DNA of 64,000 bases from Sphingobium yanoikuyae (GCF_013001025.1 NZ_CP053021.1:124001-188000), one strand, 5' to 3'; shown: positions 27,895 through 35,789, counted from the first letter of the stretch. The notes: a model not told the origin generated them from the sequence alone. Numbers and translations are program-made.

Positions 27895-29392
27895 CCATGA
27901 CGGGTTGACGAAACCGGATGTCGCTGTCGATGGTTTGCAGGAACAACTTGGTGTTGCAGCAACCCAGCATAGATTCCGCGATCTGCGGCCCATAGCGGTG
28001 CTGCATCTGCCCCAGCGCCTGGAAGGTCAGCACCACTGCTGCGCCGAACTTGCGGCCTTCGGGCAGCAGCCGCGCCAGGTTGTCGACGCGGGGCAGGTCG
28101 GCAAGCTCGTCCAGCACGAACCAGATGCGCCGGTCCTCGGATGGAGGCAGTCCCAGCACAGCGCTCGCCGCGCATTCCAGCCAGCAGGCGAGCAGGGGCT
28201 TCGACGCCTCGAAATAGTCCTCCTTCCTCGGCACGAATATCCAGGGCCGCGCACCGGGATGCCAGTCCAGCGCTTCGATGAAGCTGCGGAAGGCAAACGG
28301 CCTGGCCTTGCTGTCCTCGGCGCGCAGGAACTGGATCAGGTCCGCCGCCTTGGCGAGCATGAACAGCACGCTGCCCGTGGCCCGGTCGGCATCGTCGGCA
28401 AAGGTGCGGGCCGACGAACTGGTGGCGAGCCATTCCTTGAGGTCGTCCTTGGGCCGGTTCTTGAGGGCATGGAGCAGGTCAGGCAGGGTGCGCCGGTTTT
28501 CCTGCCACAGGGCGCGGATCATATTGGCGACAAGGATACGGCTGGTGTCGAGCCATACGTCGCTGTCGTGTTGTCCCGTCTCGGTGATGAGCTGGTGGGC
28601 GATGCGGTCGGCATCGGCGGGATGCGCGATCTCGGCGAAGGGCGACCAGAAGGCGCAGCGAGTGTCGAACGGGTTGAGGATCACATCGCCACGCGCCGGA
28701 TCATAATAGTGCGCGATGAACTCGCCGCTGGTGTCGTAGACCAGCGCGGCTTCGCCCCGCGCCTCGATCCCATCGAGCAATTGCCGCAAGGCCGTGGTCT
28801 TGCCGCTGCCGGTGGTGCCGATCATCGCCATGTGGCGGGTTTCCAGACGGGTGGGGATCGGCACCTTGCCGATCGACAGGGTGCGGGCGTCAGCTTGCCT
28901 GCCGGTCAGCCTCGCAAGCTGCTTCTCGTCCACCACCTGCGTTCCGCCGATCCAGCGATCAGCGAGCAGGCGCTCGCGCCGCCGCGCCAACGCGCCGCGC
29001 AAGGCGATCAGCGCCGCAAGCCAGGTGCCGAGGCCCAGCCAGCATCCCCACTTGGCCCAGGCCCAGACCAAATCGACGCGCCGCCGGAAATAGGGATGGG
29101 CGATGATCTGGCGCGCTGATCGTCCTTCTTCGATATGGTCGGGATACTGAACGTCGATCCCTGTGTCCGCCTCCCAGCCGGACACGGCCCAGAGCTTGGT
29201 CCTCGCCCAGTAGTAGGTGCTGGTGGCGAGCATCGCGTCGCGGCCCAGCATGATGTTGGGTAATCCCAGTCCGCCGAGAGCAACGGAGGCGAGCATGACC
29301 AAGGCTTGCCGCTTGAGCCGCGCGCCCTGCGTGCTGAGATGATGCTTGCGCAGGGCATCGGCATGGTCGCGGCGATCGTCGGGGCGGGTCAT
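27794..29392 (-). pseudogene. traD: Conjugative coupling protein TraD, C-terminus lost
   Basis: TraD is the inner-membrane ATPase that hands the relaxosome to the transfer channel. Two N-terminal helices (MLASVALGGLGLPNIMLG and CWLGLGTWLAALIALR) precede Walker A AMIGTTGSGKTTALRQLL and Walker B-like WFVLDELADLPRV. True TraD sequence stops after GCCNTKLFLQTID at about 27925; the next 40 residues are frame-shifted ardC sequence. So 3' traD and 5' ardC were joined by one deletion. F-type TraD proteins usually run past 600 residues and end in a relaxase-contact tail, which is missing here. Confidence 0.75.
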
Positions 29393-29760
29393 GGCCGGTT
29401 CTCCCGCGCGAGGCCCCGCTGGCGATTATAGGCGGCGGTGATCTCCTCGGTGAGGATCGCGTCGCTCTTGCGAGCGCCGCTGGCCGCACTGCGGGCGTAG
29501 CAATAGGCAGCACAAGCGGTGAACAGCGCGCGGTCCAGCACCCTCTCCACATCGACGATGCGGGTGCTGACCGATGCCAGTTCGATCGCGATCTCCCGGG
29601 TGTCGATCGCGCTGCCTGTCCCCTGGACGATGGCGGCCAGTCCCGTGTCCACCACGCGGGCGAGCATGGCATATTCGCTCAATCCGCGTTGTCTAGCGAA
29701 GCCGACAAGGGTGCGGTGCTGGGCCGGAGAGAGCCGCACGGTCTGGGCGCGGGCACTCAT
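29389..29760 (-). CDS. Small relaxosome/mobilisation accessory-like protein
   Basis: A 123-residue protein beginning MSARAQTVRLSPAQHRTLVG. The short beta strand QTVRLS followed by two helices is the plan of a ribbon-helix-helix DNA-binding protein such as MobC or TraY-type factors. Its stop overlaps the traD start by 4 bases and a repeat-rich region lies directly upstream. This context favours a role at an oriT, but no experiment-grade homology can be claimed. Confidence 0.5.
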   Translation of the reverse strand: MSARAQTVRLSPAQHRTLVGFARQRGLSEYAMLARVVDTGLAAIVQGTGSAIDTREIAIELASVSTRIVDVERVLDRALFTACAAYCYARSAASGARKSDAILTEEITAAYNRQRGLARENRP

Positions 29761-29967
29761 CGTGCCGCTCCCGGTGAGATGCTATTCGCCATCGCGCGAA
29801 ATGGCGGATTTGCGCTGCTTTCGCGCCACCGCATTTGACGGGATGCTATCCGCATCCCGTCAAACCCGCAGAAATGCTCGATGCACCCGTGCGTGAGGTG
29901 TGTATTTGAATTGTCGGCTCGATGCGTAGCATCGCAGCCCTGCGAGCTTGTCTTTTGGGCGACCGGA
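29761..29967. other. Candidate oriT: dense inverted repeats
   Basis: A perfect 13-base inverted repeat, TTTGACGGGATGC at 29834-29846 and its complement at 29852-29864 around TATCC. A second is CGATGC-GTA-GCATCG at 29920-29934. GATGCTAT recurs at 29778 and 29842. The region is AT-richer than its neighbours and sits between mobilisation genes, as oriT regions do. No relaxase nick consensus could be fixed. Confidence 0.4.
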
Positions 29968-30513
29968 TCAGGCATGGTCCGATCCTTCCCGGCAGGCTTC
30001 CCCCGGTGCATCAGGGGTGGTGTCCCTTACCCAGGCGGCGATGATCCGCTTGGCTTCGCGGTCGGCCCTGGGGCGATCGATCTCCCGGCGGTGACGGGGT
30101 TGGTCGTAAAGGCCGTGTTCGATGATCCAATTCTGGATCACTTTGTCGATGGCATCCTGCAATCGGCTCTCGAGCCGCCTTGCCGCGATGGGATCGAGAT
30201 GCGCGGTGACATGCGGAGCGTCGATCAGTCCGCCCAGCGGGAGATAGGTCCCGCCTGCTTTCTGCAATGGGCCATCCACCCGCAGGGTCGATACGACGCC
30301 CCGGTGGGTGTGCAGAACGGGGCGTTCGTCGAGCTTCCAGTGGCTGATTGAGCAGCGGTAGGTCTCGCCATCGTCATCGAAGGGCAGCAGCCGCTTGATC
30401 AGCGGCTCGACGATGGGCGCAAGCCGCTGATGGACCGTGAAGCGCAGCGTGACATAGGACCGGCCTGCCAGCCAGGCGGCCAGCCGATCGACGGTGTTGC
30501 GGATGGAAGGCAT
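29968..30513 (-). CDS. Hypothetical island protein
   Basis: A 181-residue soluble protein starting MPSIRNTVDRLAAWLAG with an N-terminal helix and a beta-rich middle (YVTLRFTVHQRLAPIVEPLI, RPVLHTHRGVVSTLRVDG). The Arg/Asp-rich C-terminus ends ACREGSDHA. It is common in position to proteobacterial conjugative islands between a regulator and traD, but I know no function. Frame and codon use are normal. Confidence 0.5.
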   Translation of the reverse strand: MPSIRNTVDRLAAWLAGRSYVTLRFTVHQRLAPIVEPLIKRLLPFDDDGETYRCSISHWKLDERPVLHTHRGVVSTLRVDGPLQKAGGTYLPLGGLIDAPHVTAHLDPIAARRLESRLQDAIDKVIQNWIIEHGLYDQPRHRREIDRPRADREAKRIIAAWVRDTTPDAPGEACREGSDHA

Positions 30514-30621
30514 GGATCATCCTTTCGTGAAATCACGGTTGTTTGGGGTCTTGTGTGCTGGAAGATTCGACCGCGACCGGACCGCCCGGCGATCAGGCCG
30601 GGACCGGCGAGCGGCTGGGGT
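30514..30621. other. Short gap between island genes
   Basis: About 108 bases separate the regulator from the 181-residue gene; no feature beyond possible promoter sequence is seen. Confidence 0.4.
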
Positions 30622-30795
30622 TCAGGCGAGGGGTCGGGATTGGGCCAGCCGCCGGACCGACTCGGTGGTCAGCAGCGTGCGCCGGCCGATCTTGATGGCA
30701 TCGAGGCCACCCGACTTTATCAAGGCGTAGACCGACGATCGACCGACGCCGAGCGCCTTGGCGGTGTCATTGATGGATAGGGCAAGAGGTTCCAT
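30622..30795 (-). CDS. AlpA/excisionase-like HTH protein
   Basis: A 57-residue protein (MEPLALSINDTAKALGVGRS ... RLAQSRPLA). The segment INDTAKALGVGRSSVYALIK and KIGRRTLLTT is the winged-helix pattern of AlpA/MerR-like excisionase regulators. ATG 30795 has GGAG at good distance; an ATG at 30807 would add METH. Such proteins direct integrase toward excision or switch on the integrase promoter in P4-type islands. Confidence 0.75.
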   Translation of the reverse strand: MEPLALSINDTAKALGVGRSSVYALIKSGGLDAIKIGRRTLLTTESVRRLAQSRPLA

Positions 30796-30969
30796 GTGCG
30801 TCTCCATGTTGGCCGACTGGCGGCGGGAGACATGTCCGGTTGCACAGGATTGCCAGCGGTCCTCCCCGTAATGGGAAAGCCGCAGAAATCCGCCGATGGC
30901 GCGCCGTGCCGAAAACAGACGCCGTGCGCCGAAAAGCCATTCCCGATTCGCCAAAATCAGAAGCGGTGC

Positions 30970-31869
30970 TCAGCGGTCGTCGGAAAACGTAGACTTTTTG
31001 AGGTGAGCGTAGATTTTTCTGGCGTAGGGTGTCAGCCGGTCGCGCTTGGGAATATCGCCTGACACGTTGGCCGCGCTGTCGAACCACTCGTCAAACCAAT
31101 CGGTCAGCGAACGCACCGCCGCCGCCTCGTTGTTCAGGTCCAGCGTGGCGAGCCTTGGATCGGCGCGCAGATCGAAAGCTGCCTCGACATAGGCATATTT
31201 GACGTTGCGGCCAGGGCCGCCCGAACGCTTCGGCGCGCTCATCGCCAGCATTCTCTCCATGTCCTCGCGATGCAGATAAAGGTCGGCCGGAAGGGACATG
31301 GCGGTCGGAAAGCGCATGACTATCGCCCGGTCATCGCCCTGCTCGGATAACAGGAAGTAGCGCAACCTTCCGAAGAACTGGCGGCGGTTGAGAGCAATCC
31401 GCTTCTTGCTGAAGCGGGAGATGTAATAGGCTCTCGGGCCATCGACCTTCTGCAAATGCCCCAGCACCTCCTCGAACAATGGATCGGATGGGTGGGGCAA
31501 TCCCAGCGGGGCATCCGGGACTGCCAGACCATATTGATAGGCCCGCCGCCACAAGTAGGGGGCTATGGTTCCTGCCAGCATCAGCAAGGTGCAATAATAG
31601 AAAAAGTCGGAAGATTCTGATCGATTCGCCGCTGCAAGGCCGATCAGGGAAAAAAGAGCTAGAAACCCGAAAATGCTGCTTATGCCGATGGCGAGATTGT
31701 AAGACCGTGAGAAGCGCGGCTTTATCCCTTTGAGGAACGCCGCATTCAGGCTCAAACCCTCGTCCTGATCATCCGCCCTGATATTTGCCAGCACCTTCCA
31801 GAGCGGAACATCATCGATATCATCCCCGTCCGCAAAGACTTTCCATCTTTCGCCGGGGCTGCCTGTCAT
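30970..31869 (-). CDS. Integrase-coupled two-helix membrane protein, unknown
   Basis: A 299-residue protein read from ATG 31869, which overlaps the integrase stop as ATGA, so it is translationally coupled to int. The N-terminal acidic cytosolic region (VFADGDDIDDVPLWKVL) is followed by two membrane helices (LAIGISSIFGFLALFSLIGL and FFYYCTLLMLAGTIAPYL). A charged C-terminal domain contains LYLHREDMERMLAMSAPKR and ends KKSTFSDDR. I recognise no family. A cargo gene of the island (host interaction, exclusion or defence) is possible but unsupported. Confidence 0.6.
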   Translation of the reverse strand: MTGSPGERWKVFADGDDIDDVPLWKVLANIRADDQDEGLSLNAAFLKGIKPRFSRSYNLAIGISSIFGFLALFSLIGLAAANRSESSDFFYYCTLLMLAGTIAPYLWRRAYQYGLAVPDAPLGLPHPSDPLFEEVLGHLQKVDGPRAYYISRFSKKRIALNRRQFFGRLRYFLLSEQGDDRAIVMRFPTAMSLPADLYLHREDMERMLAMSAPKRSGGPGRNVKYAYVEAAFDLRADPRLATLDLNNEAAAVRSLTDWFDEWFDSAANVSGDIPKRDRLTPYARKIYAHLKKSTFSDDR

Positions 31870-33062
31870 CTGTTTCCACCTTGCCGCAACTCGTCCAGAT
31901 AATTGCTCCACCATTGCGCCATGGCAACACGCTCCGCCCAATAGGCCGACTGGTTATAGATGCGCCGGACGCTGCCCGCCACCATGTGCGCTAACGCGCG
32001 CTCGATGGCGTCGGGGTTCCATTTGCCAGACTCGTTCAGCAGCGAAGATGCTGTCGTACGGAAACCATGCGCGGTCATCTGCTCCTTTGTATAGCCCATG
32101 CGCCGCAAGGCCGCGTTGATTGTATTATCGCTGATCGGCCTCGCGCGCGTTCTGATCGACGGGAACACATATTGTCCGGAACCAGATAGGCAGTGCATAT
32201 CGGTTAGGATTGCGAGCGACTGCCGCGACAAAGGCACCGAGTGGGGCTGGCGCATCTTCATCTTCCCTTCCGGGATGATCCAAACCGCCTTTTCAAAATC
32301 AACCTCCATCCATTCCATTTGCCGAATTTCGCCCGGACGTTGGAAAACATGGGGCGTTAATTTCAGCGCGTACATGACGGCAGGATCGCCTTGATAATCC
32401 TCGATGGCCCGGAGCAGCGCCCCGAAAGCGGCGGGATCAGTGATCGCGGGGAAATGCTTGACCTTCGCTGTTGTCAGCGCCCCCATCAGCAGTTGGGCCG
32501 GGTCGCGATCGGCCCGCGCTGTCGCTACCGCATAACGAAACACGCGGCTGGCAAATGCCCGGAGGAGATTCGCCGTCTCCAGGCGGCCCCGCCGCTCATG
32601 CTTCCGCAATTCTTGTAGCAGTTCCTGCGGCGTGATCTCCGTAACGGGACGTCTGCCGAAATCGCCGCCCAGCAGCTTCACGAACCAGCGCATTTTTTCC
32701 AATGTCGGCTCTGCCAGCCCCTCCCGCGTTTTCTTTTCAATCAATTCCTCGGCTACGCTCGCGAAACTGTTGCTGGCGCGGATACTGGCTTCAATGCGCG
32801 CCTGACGCTTGGCGACGTTGGGATCAACCGCATGGGCGAGCTGCCGGCGGGCCGCATCACGCGCTGATCGCGCCTCAGCCAGTGTGATTTCGGGATATGA
32901 TCCGAGCGCCAGCTTTCGCTCCACGCCGTTCATTCGGTACTTTACCCGCCAAAGTTTGCTACCCCTCGGATTAACCAAGAGGTACAGTCCCTGCGAATCT
33001 GAGACTTTATAGGGCTTATCCTTAGGCTTGGCGTTACGGATCGCGGTATCGGTCAGCACCAT
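31866..33062 (-). CDS. int: P4-type tyrosine integrase (DUF4102 family)
   Basis: A 398-residue site-specific recombinase. ATG 33062 begins MVLTDTAIRNAKPKDKPYKV, the usual DUF4102 N-terminus; an upstream frame to 33134 is not needed. The DUF4102 domain (DSQGLYLLVNPRGSKLWRVK) is followed by the catalytic domain: Arg in FQRPGEIRQMEW, His-x-x-Arg in HGFRTTASS, and the nucleophilic Tyr in RIYNQSAYWAER. It appears complete. It overlaps the downstream membrane protein gene by 4 bases. Its target is probably a tRNA 3' end, by family habit. Confidence 0.92.
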   Translation of the reverse strand: MVLTDTAIRNAKPKDKPYKVSDSQGLYLLVNPRGSKLWRVKYRMNGVERKLALGSYPEITLAEARSARDAARRQLAHAVDPNVAKRQARIEASIRASNSFASVAEELIEKKTREGLAEPTLEKMRWFVKLLGGDFGRRPVTEITPQELLQELRKHERRGRLETANLLRAFASRVFRYAVATARADRDPAQLLMGALTTAKVKHFPAITDPAAFGALLRAIEDYQGDPAVMYALKLTPHVFQRPGEIRQMEWMEVDFEKAVWIIPEGKMKMRQPHSVPLSRQSLAILTDMHCLSGSGQYVFPSIRTRARPISDNTINAALRRMGYTKEQMTAHGFRTTASSLLNESGKWNPDAIERALAHMVAGSVRRIYNQSAYWAERVAMAQWWSNYLDELRQGGNR

Positions 33063-33080
33063 TGGGGGCCTCGCTTCCGT

Positions 33081-33100
33081 GGGGGCTTCGCAAAGCCCCC
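33081..33100. repeat. G/C hairpin upstream of the integrase
   Basis: A perfect 8-base stem with CGCA loop, 19 bases before the integrase start. Further GCCCCC motifs flank it (33067, 33108). It may be an arm-type binding site or a transcription block. Confidence 0.4.
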
Positions 33101-33372
33101 AAATTAGGCCCCCATCGTCTGCGGCTACAGGCAAATAAGGGCAGTCGCTGACAACCAGCGATTACCCATAAACTAGCAGGAAACAGGGATTTTTCCAACT
33201 GTTGGCAGCTCTCGCCAAACAGGATTTTGGAGGCCCGAGCCGGAAACAAACCAACGTGCTTTTTCAACGTGGTTAGATTGTCTACCTTTGGGTGAACACC
33301 CTACGGATTCCTGCGGCGACCCGAGATTGATGTCTAACCATTTTAGATGCATCCGACCGCCAGCATTTGGAC

Positions 33373-33409
33373 CCGCACAATCGGCGATGGGGACCGCACA
33401 ATCGGCGAT
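33373..33409 (+). repeat. Two 21-base tandem repeats
   Basis: CCGCACAATCGGCGAT occurs at 33373-33388 and again at 33394-33409, with a period of 21 bases. Iteron- or operator-like by layout. Confidence 0.45.
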
Positions 33410-33649
33410 CGGAACCGACCCTCGACCGTGACACCGGATGCACCTCTTCACGATATGTTCACTTTAAGATGCGCTATATCCACCATATATGGCGATCAAT
33501 GTGATCGGAAATGTTCACGGTGATGCGTACATGCAACTATTGCTAGTGCGCTTTCGTTGTGATTAAGGAGTGACGAAACGTCGGCGATCGATCGTCCATT
33601 GGTGCTGAAGATCCATCCTTCAGTACGCGTTTCTCAGAAAGGAGCTATA

Positions 33650-33817
33650 ATGCGTCAACCCGTCAGGCAGTCCGGAGGGGGCAATTTGCGCGCTGCGCGT
33701 CCCACGCCTTCGTACAATGACGAAGTGACGAAGGATTTTATCGAGCGCCAGGATGCCCGCATCCGCGAGGCAGCAGGCGATATTGAACTCGTCCCGATTT
33801 CCGGAGACGCTTGGTAA
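33650..33817 (+). CDS. Small protein, possible partner of the PemK-like gene
   Basis: A 55-residue charged protein (MRQPVRQSGGGNLRAARPTP ... ELVPISGDAW). ATG 33650 follows an ideal AAAGGAG. The N-terminal half is basic and likely unordered; the C-terminal half forms a helix (DEVTKDFIERQDARIREAA). The next gene starts at the very next base after the stop, so they form one operon. It could be an antitoxin, but it lacks a recognisable DNA-binding fold. Confidence 0.5.
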   Translation: MRQPVRQSGGGNLRAARPTPSYNDEVTKDFIERQDARIREAAGDIELVPISGDAW

Positions 33818-34279
33818 TTGGCCTTCCGGTTTTATCCGTTCTCAACCGCGCCGGCACCATGCAATGCTGCAAGGTGCCGGTTCCCGTATGTGGAAGAGCA
33901 GGATAAGCCCGGACCTAAGCCGCATCCCTGTATCGTAAAGCGGGTCAGCGGGGATCAGTACGGAAATCCGTGGCTCCATGTCGCGTATGGAACCAGCAAA
34001 GACGTCTTCCGCCGCGGGATAGAGCACTTCACCGTCTCCAACATGGCAGAGATGGATCTCTGCGGCCTGTGGATGGCCACGCGCTTCCGGCTGGACAGAG
34101 TGGCATTGGTGCCTTGGGCTGAAGAGTTTTTCATCAACCCGCCTGGGCGATCATCTCCTGTTATGGGCCGCCTTAGCGAACATGGCGTCGCCCTGCTGCG
34201 TTACCAGGGCGGCCTACTCGCCAAGCGCCAGGCGGAGAATCAGGCGCAATTGCCGCTTGAGGAAGACGAAGACGAGTGA
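33818..34279 (+). CDS. PemK/MazF-like protein
   Basis: A 153-residue protein read from TTG 33818. The core CRFPYVEEQDKPGPKPHPCI followed by VKRV, then WLHVAYGTSKDVFRRG and LDRVALVPWAEEFF, follows the pattern of the small beta-barrel PemK/MazF ribonuclease family (PGPK.RP.IV and GTSK motifs). A Glu/Asp tail ends the chain. No ATG occurs early, and the stop-start contact with the 55-residue gene implies coupling. Family membership is by motif only; activity is not shown. Confidence 0.5.
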   Translation: MAFRFYPFSTAPAPCNAARCRFPYVEEQDKPGPKPHPCIVKRVSGDQYGNPWLHVAYGTSKDVFRRGIEHFTVSNMAEMDLCGLWMATRFRLDRVALVPWAEEFFINPPGRSSPVMGRLSEHGVALLRYQGGLLAKRQAENQAQLPLEEDEDE

Positions 34280-34297
34280 TTCGGAAGTCACTTCCGG

Positions 34298-34735
34298 TCA
34301 TCGCCTAAACGATATCTCGCAGAACTCATCCACCGGCTCGGGCGGCACCTCATGCGGCCGGCGCATCATCTCGCCGCGCCTGGTCGGCTGGGGCAGGGTG
34401 GGCGTGGTTCCATCGGTCGCTACCCGGATAACCGCGCCGAAGCTGTCCGCCTTGTGAAAGATCGCCCTGATGCTCGGCAGCAGGTTGCGCGCCCAGTCAG
34501 CATGCGACGGGCTGACATAGCCGATCTGGCGCCCGCGCTGCGAATAGACCGACACGGCCGGCACGCCTTCCACCAGCCGCTTGAGCGGGCGCAGAGTGAC
34601 ACGCTCACCGGCGATGCAGCGATCAATCTCCGCCTGGCGCCGTGGCGCGCATTCGGTGCGGAAGTCGGCCCCCACGATCGCCAGCCCGATCGACGGGGTG
34701 ACGGCCGGCCGATCAAGGTCAGCGGCGATTCTCAT
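34298..34735 (-). CDS. HIRAN-like domain protein
   Basis: A 145-residue protein. Residues of about 15-100 follow the HIRAN layout: LAIVGADFRTECAPRRQ, GERVTLRPLKRLVEGVPAVS, VYSQRGRQIGYVSPSHADWA. HIRAN domains recognise damaged or 3'-ended DNA and are often alone in phage genomes. A Pro-rich tail follows. It is convergent with the PemK-like gene and divergent from the next pair. Confidence 0.5.
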   Translation of the reverse strand: MRIAADLDRPAVTPSIGLAIVGADFRTECAPRRQAEIDRCIAGERVTLRPLKRLVEGVPAVSVYSQRGRQIGYVSPSHADWARNLLPSIRAIFHKADSFGAVIRVATDGTTPTLPQPTRRGEMMRRPHEVPPEPVDEFCEISFRR

Positions 34736-34764
34736 GGTGAGAACATAATGTGAACGTGTGTCGG

Positions 34765-34917
34765 ATGGAAGGGTTGGCCGAATCGCTCGCGCGGCGCGAC
34801 GTTGTCTCCATGGAACAGTCTAGAACAGTATCTGCCGACGATATCGAAGCTCTGGCCTTTGCGGCTGGCGCAACCATCGCAAACGAATTTTTCTGCAAGT
34901 GGAAGCCTGAACAATGA
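34765..34917 (+). CDS. Very small hypothetical protein (50 aa)
   Basis: ATG 34765 (MEGLAESLARRDVVSMEQ) runs to TGA 34915-34917, 50 residues. The helical DDIEALAFAAGATIANEFF segment and normal codon use favour a real gene. It overlaps the next start as ATGA. An internal ATG at 34810 would give a 35-residue form. Unknown function. Confidence 0.45.
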   Translation: MEGLAESLARRDVVSMEQSRTVSADDIEALAFAAGATIANEFFCKWKPEQ

Positions 34918-35129
34918 GCCGCTGCCGAATTTGCAGCGCCAACGATGAGCAGGCGCTGATCGAGGATATGGCCCGTGCCATGTGGGAAACGCAGAGGTCT
35001 TCCGACCCTCATGGAGAGTGGCGGGACTGGGATCAAACGCACTCATATTGGCGTGATCGGATGATGGAATTTGCAGCCGCCAGCCTGCAGGCGATCCGCA
35101 CATATTCCGCGAGGAATGGCAGCGCTTAA
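34914..35129 (+). CDS. Small phage-type hypothetical protein
   Basis: A 71-residue protein beginning MSRCRICSANDEQALIEDMA. The CRIC and helical body with a Trp-rich section (MWETQRSSDPHGEWRDWDQT) resemble small early phage proteins. It is coupled to the preceding 50-residue gene by an ATGA overlap and is convergent with the lysis block. Confidence 0.5.
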   Translation: MSRCRICSANDEQALIEDMARAMWETQRSSDPHGEWRDWDQTHSYWRDRMMEFAAASLQAIRTYSARNGSA

Positions 35130-35182
35130 TGTCGATTAATTTACAATGATGTAATTAACCGCTAGTTCGCCTGCATCTGTCG

Positions 35183-35264
35183 TCAGGGCCGCGGCCCGTC
35201 CCTGATGCGGAGACCCCATCCTTATCTTACAAGTTGTGCGACCTGTCGGGATCTGGATGGGGTC
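35183..35264. terminator. Convergent terminator region
   Basis: GGGCCGCGGCCC near 35186 is a short hairpin. GACCCCATCC at 35212-35221 pairs with GGATGGGGTC at 35255-35264 across a 33-base loop. It lies between two converging transcripts. No clean T-run follows. Confidence 0.4.
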
Positions 35265-35454
35265 ACTCTTGTTCGCCCCTGCCGCCCTTAGTATCGTTGC
35301 CAAGCTCCTGGCGCGATTCATCGTCATCGCGGCGCGCGTCAGGGGCACGCTTGATAGCCCGGCCGATCGCCTTTGCTGCGATCACTACGTAGCCCAGTGC
35401 CTCCAGCGCCAGACCAACCTTGCCGAGCCCGCGCGTGATCTTGCCCAAGCCCAT
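35263..35454 (-). CDS. Small phage hypothetical protein near the lysis genes
   Basis: A 63-residue protein starting MGLGKITRGLGKVGLALEAL with a hydrophobic, Gly-rich N-terminus (ALGYVVIAAKAIGRAI) and a charged tail (RRDDDESRQELGNDTKGG). It could be membrane-associated. Its ATG overlaps the stop of the upstream gene (ATGA), so it ends the lysis operon. Function unknown. Confidence 0.5.
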   Translation of the reverse strand: MGLGKITRGLGKVGLALEALGYVVIAAKAIGRAIKRAPDARRDDDESRQELGNDTKGGRGEQE

Positions 35455-35789
35455 CAGTCTTCACCCCATTTGAAAACGGGCAGGTCGACGGTCTGACCGG
35501 CAAGTGCGTGCGTGCTGTCAGGCAGGAACTGGATTTTCCCGTCCGTCACGAACGAATGACACACCTCCGGCGGGTCGCCAGGCTCAGGCTTGAAGTTGGG
35601 ATCGACGGCGCGGCCGGTGGTTACCAGCACAGACGGCGTGAATGTCGGTGCTTCCGGGTTTCCGTTATAGCCCCAGCGCAAGCCGGAGCCAGTGCCTACC
35701 TTGATGCCGTGGACGGCGCGGCAGCCCGGACAAAAGAAGAGCAGCCCGCCATCTTCCGCGCCGCGCAGGATCGGGGAGAGCGCACCCAT
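35454..35789 (-). CDS. Phage hypothetical protein with CxxC motif
   Basis: A 111-residue protein. ATG 35789 (MGALSPILRGAEDGGLLFFC) overlaps the endolysin stop. It contains FCPGCRAVHGIKVGTGSGL, a zinc-ribbon-like knuckle, then APTFTPSVLVTTGRA and a paired CHSFVTDGKIQFLPDSTHA. Homologous proteins (DUF6527-like) are common next to phage lysis genes in alphaproteobacteria; their role is not established. Confidence 0.6.
   Translation of the reverse strand: MGALSPILRGAEDGGLLFFCPGCRAVHGIKVGTGSGLRWGYNGNPEAPTFTPSVLVTTGRAVDPNFKPEPGDPPEVCHSFVTDGKIQFLPDSTHALAGQTVDLPVFKWGED

Larger units (their letters stand above)
26940..33250. mobile_element. Remnant of an integrative conjugative/mobilisable island
   Basis: The segment between the chromosomal permease gene and the prophage holds a P4-type integrase, an AlpA-like HTH, a traD piece, an ardC piece, a small relaxosome-like protein and two hypotheticals. 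No relaxase, mating-pair genes or ATPase other than TraD are left, so it cannot be self-transmissible. The limits are approximate, guided by the att-like motifs at 26940 and 33228. Confidence 0.6.
33063..33649. other. Control region between integrase and PemK-like module
   Basis: About 590 gene-free bases. They include a GGGGGCTT-CGCA-AAGCCCCC hairpin (33081-33100), a tRNA-like stretch (33228-33245), two 21-base tandem copies of CCGCACAATCGGCGAT (33373-33388, 33394-33409), a CCATATATGG palindrome (33484-33493) and a GATCAATGTGATC inverted repeat (33495-33507). It likely combines the island end and the promoter of the next operon. Confidence 0.5.

Noticed and set aside
33373..33409. CRISPR array
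   Set aside because: Only two short direct repeats with 5-base spacing; no spacers or cas genes.
35183..35264. A strong single rho-independent terminator
   Set aside because: The long inverted repeat has a 33-base loop and no adjacent T-run, so it is listed only as a weak region.
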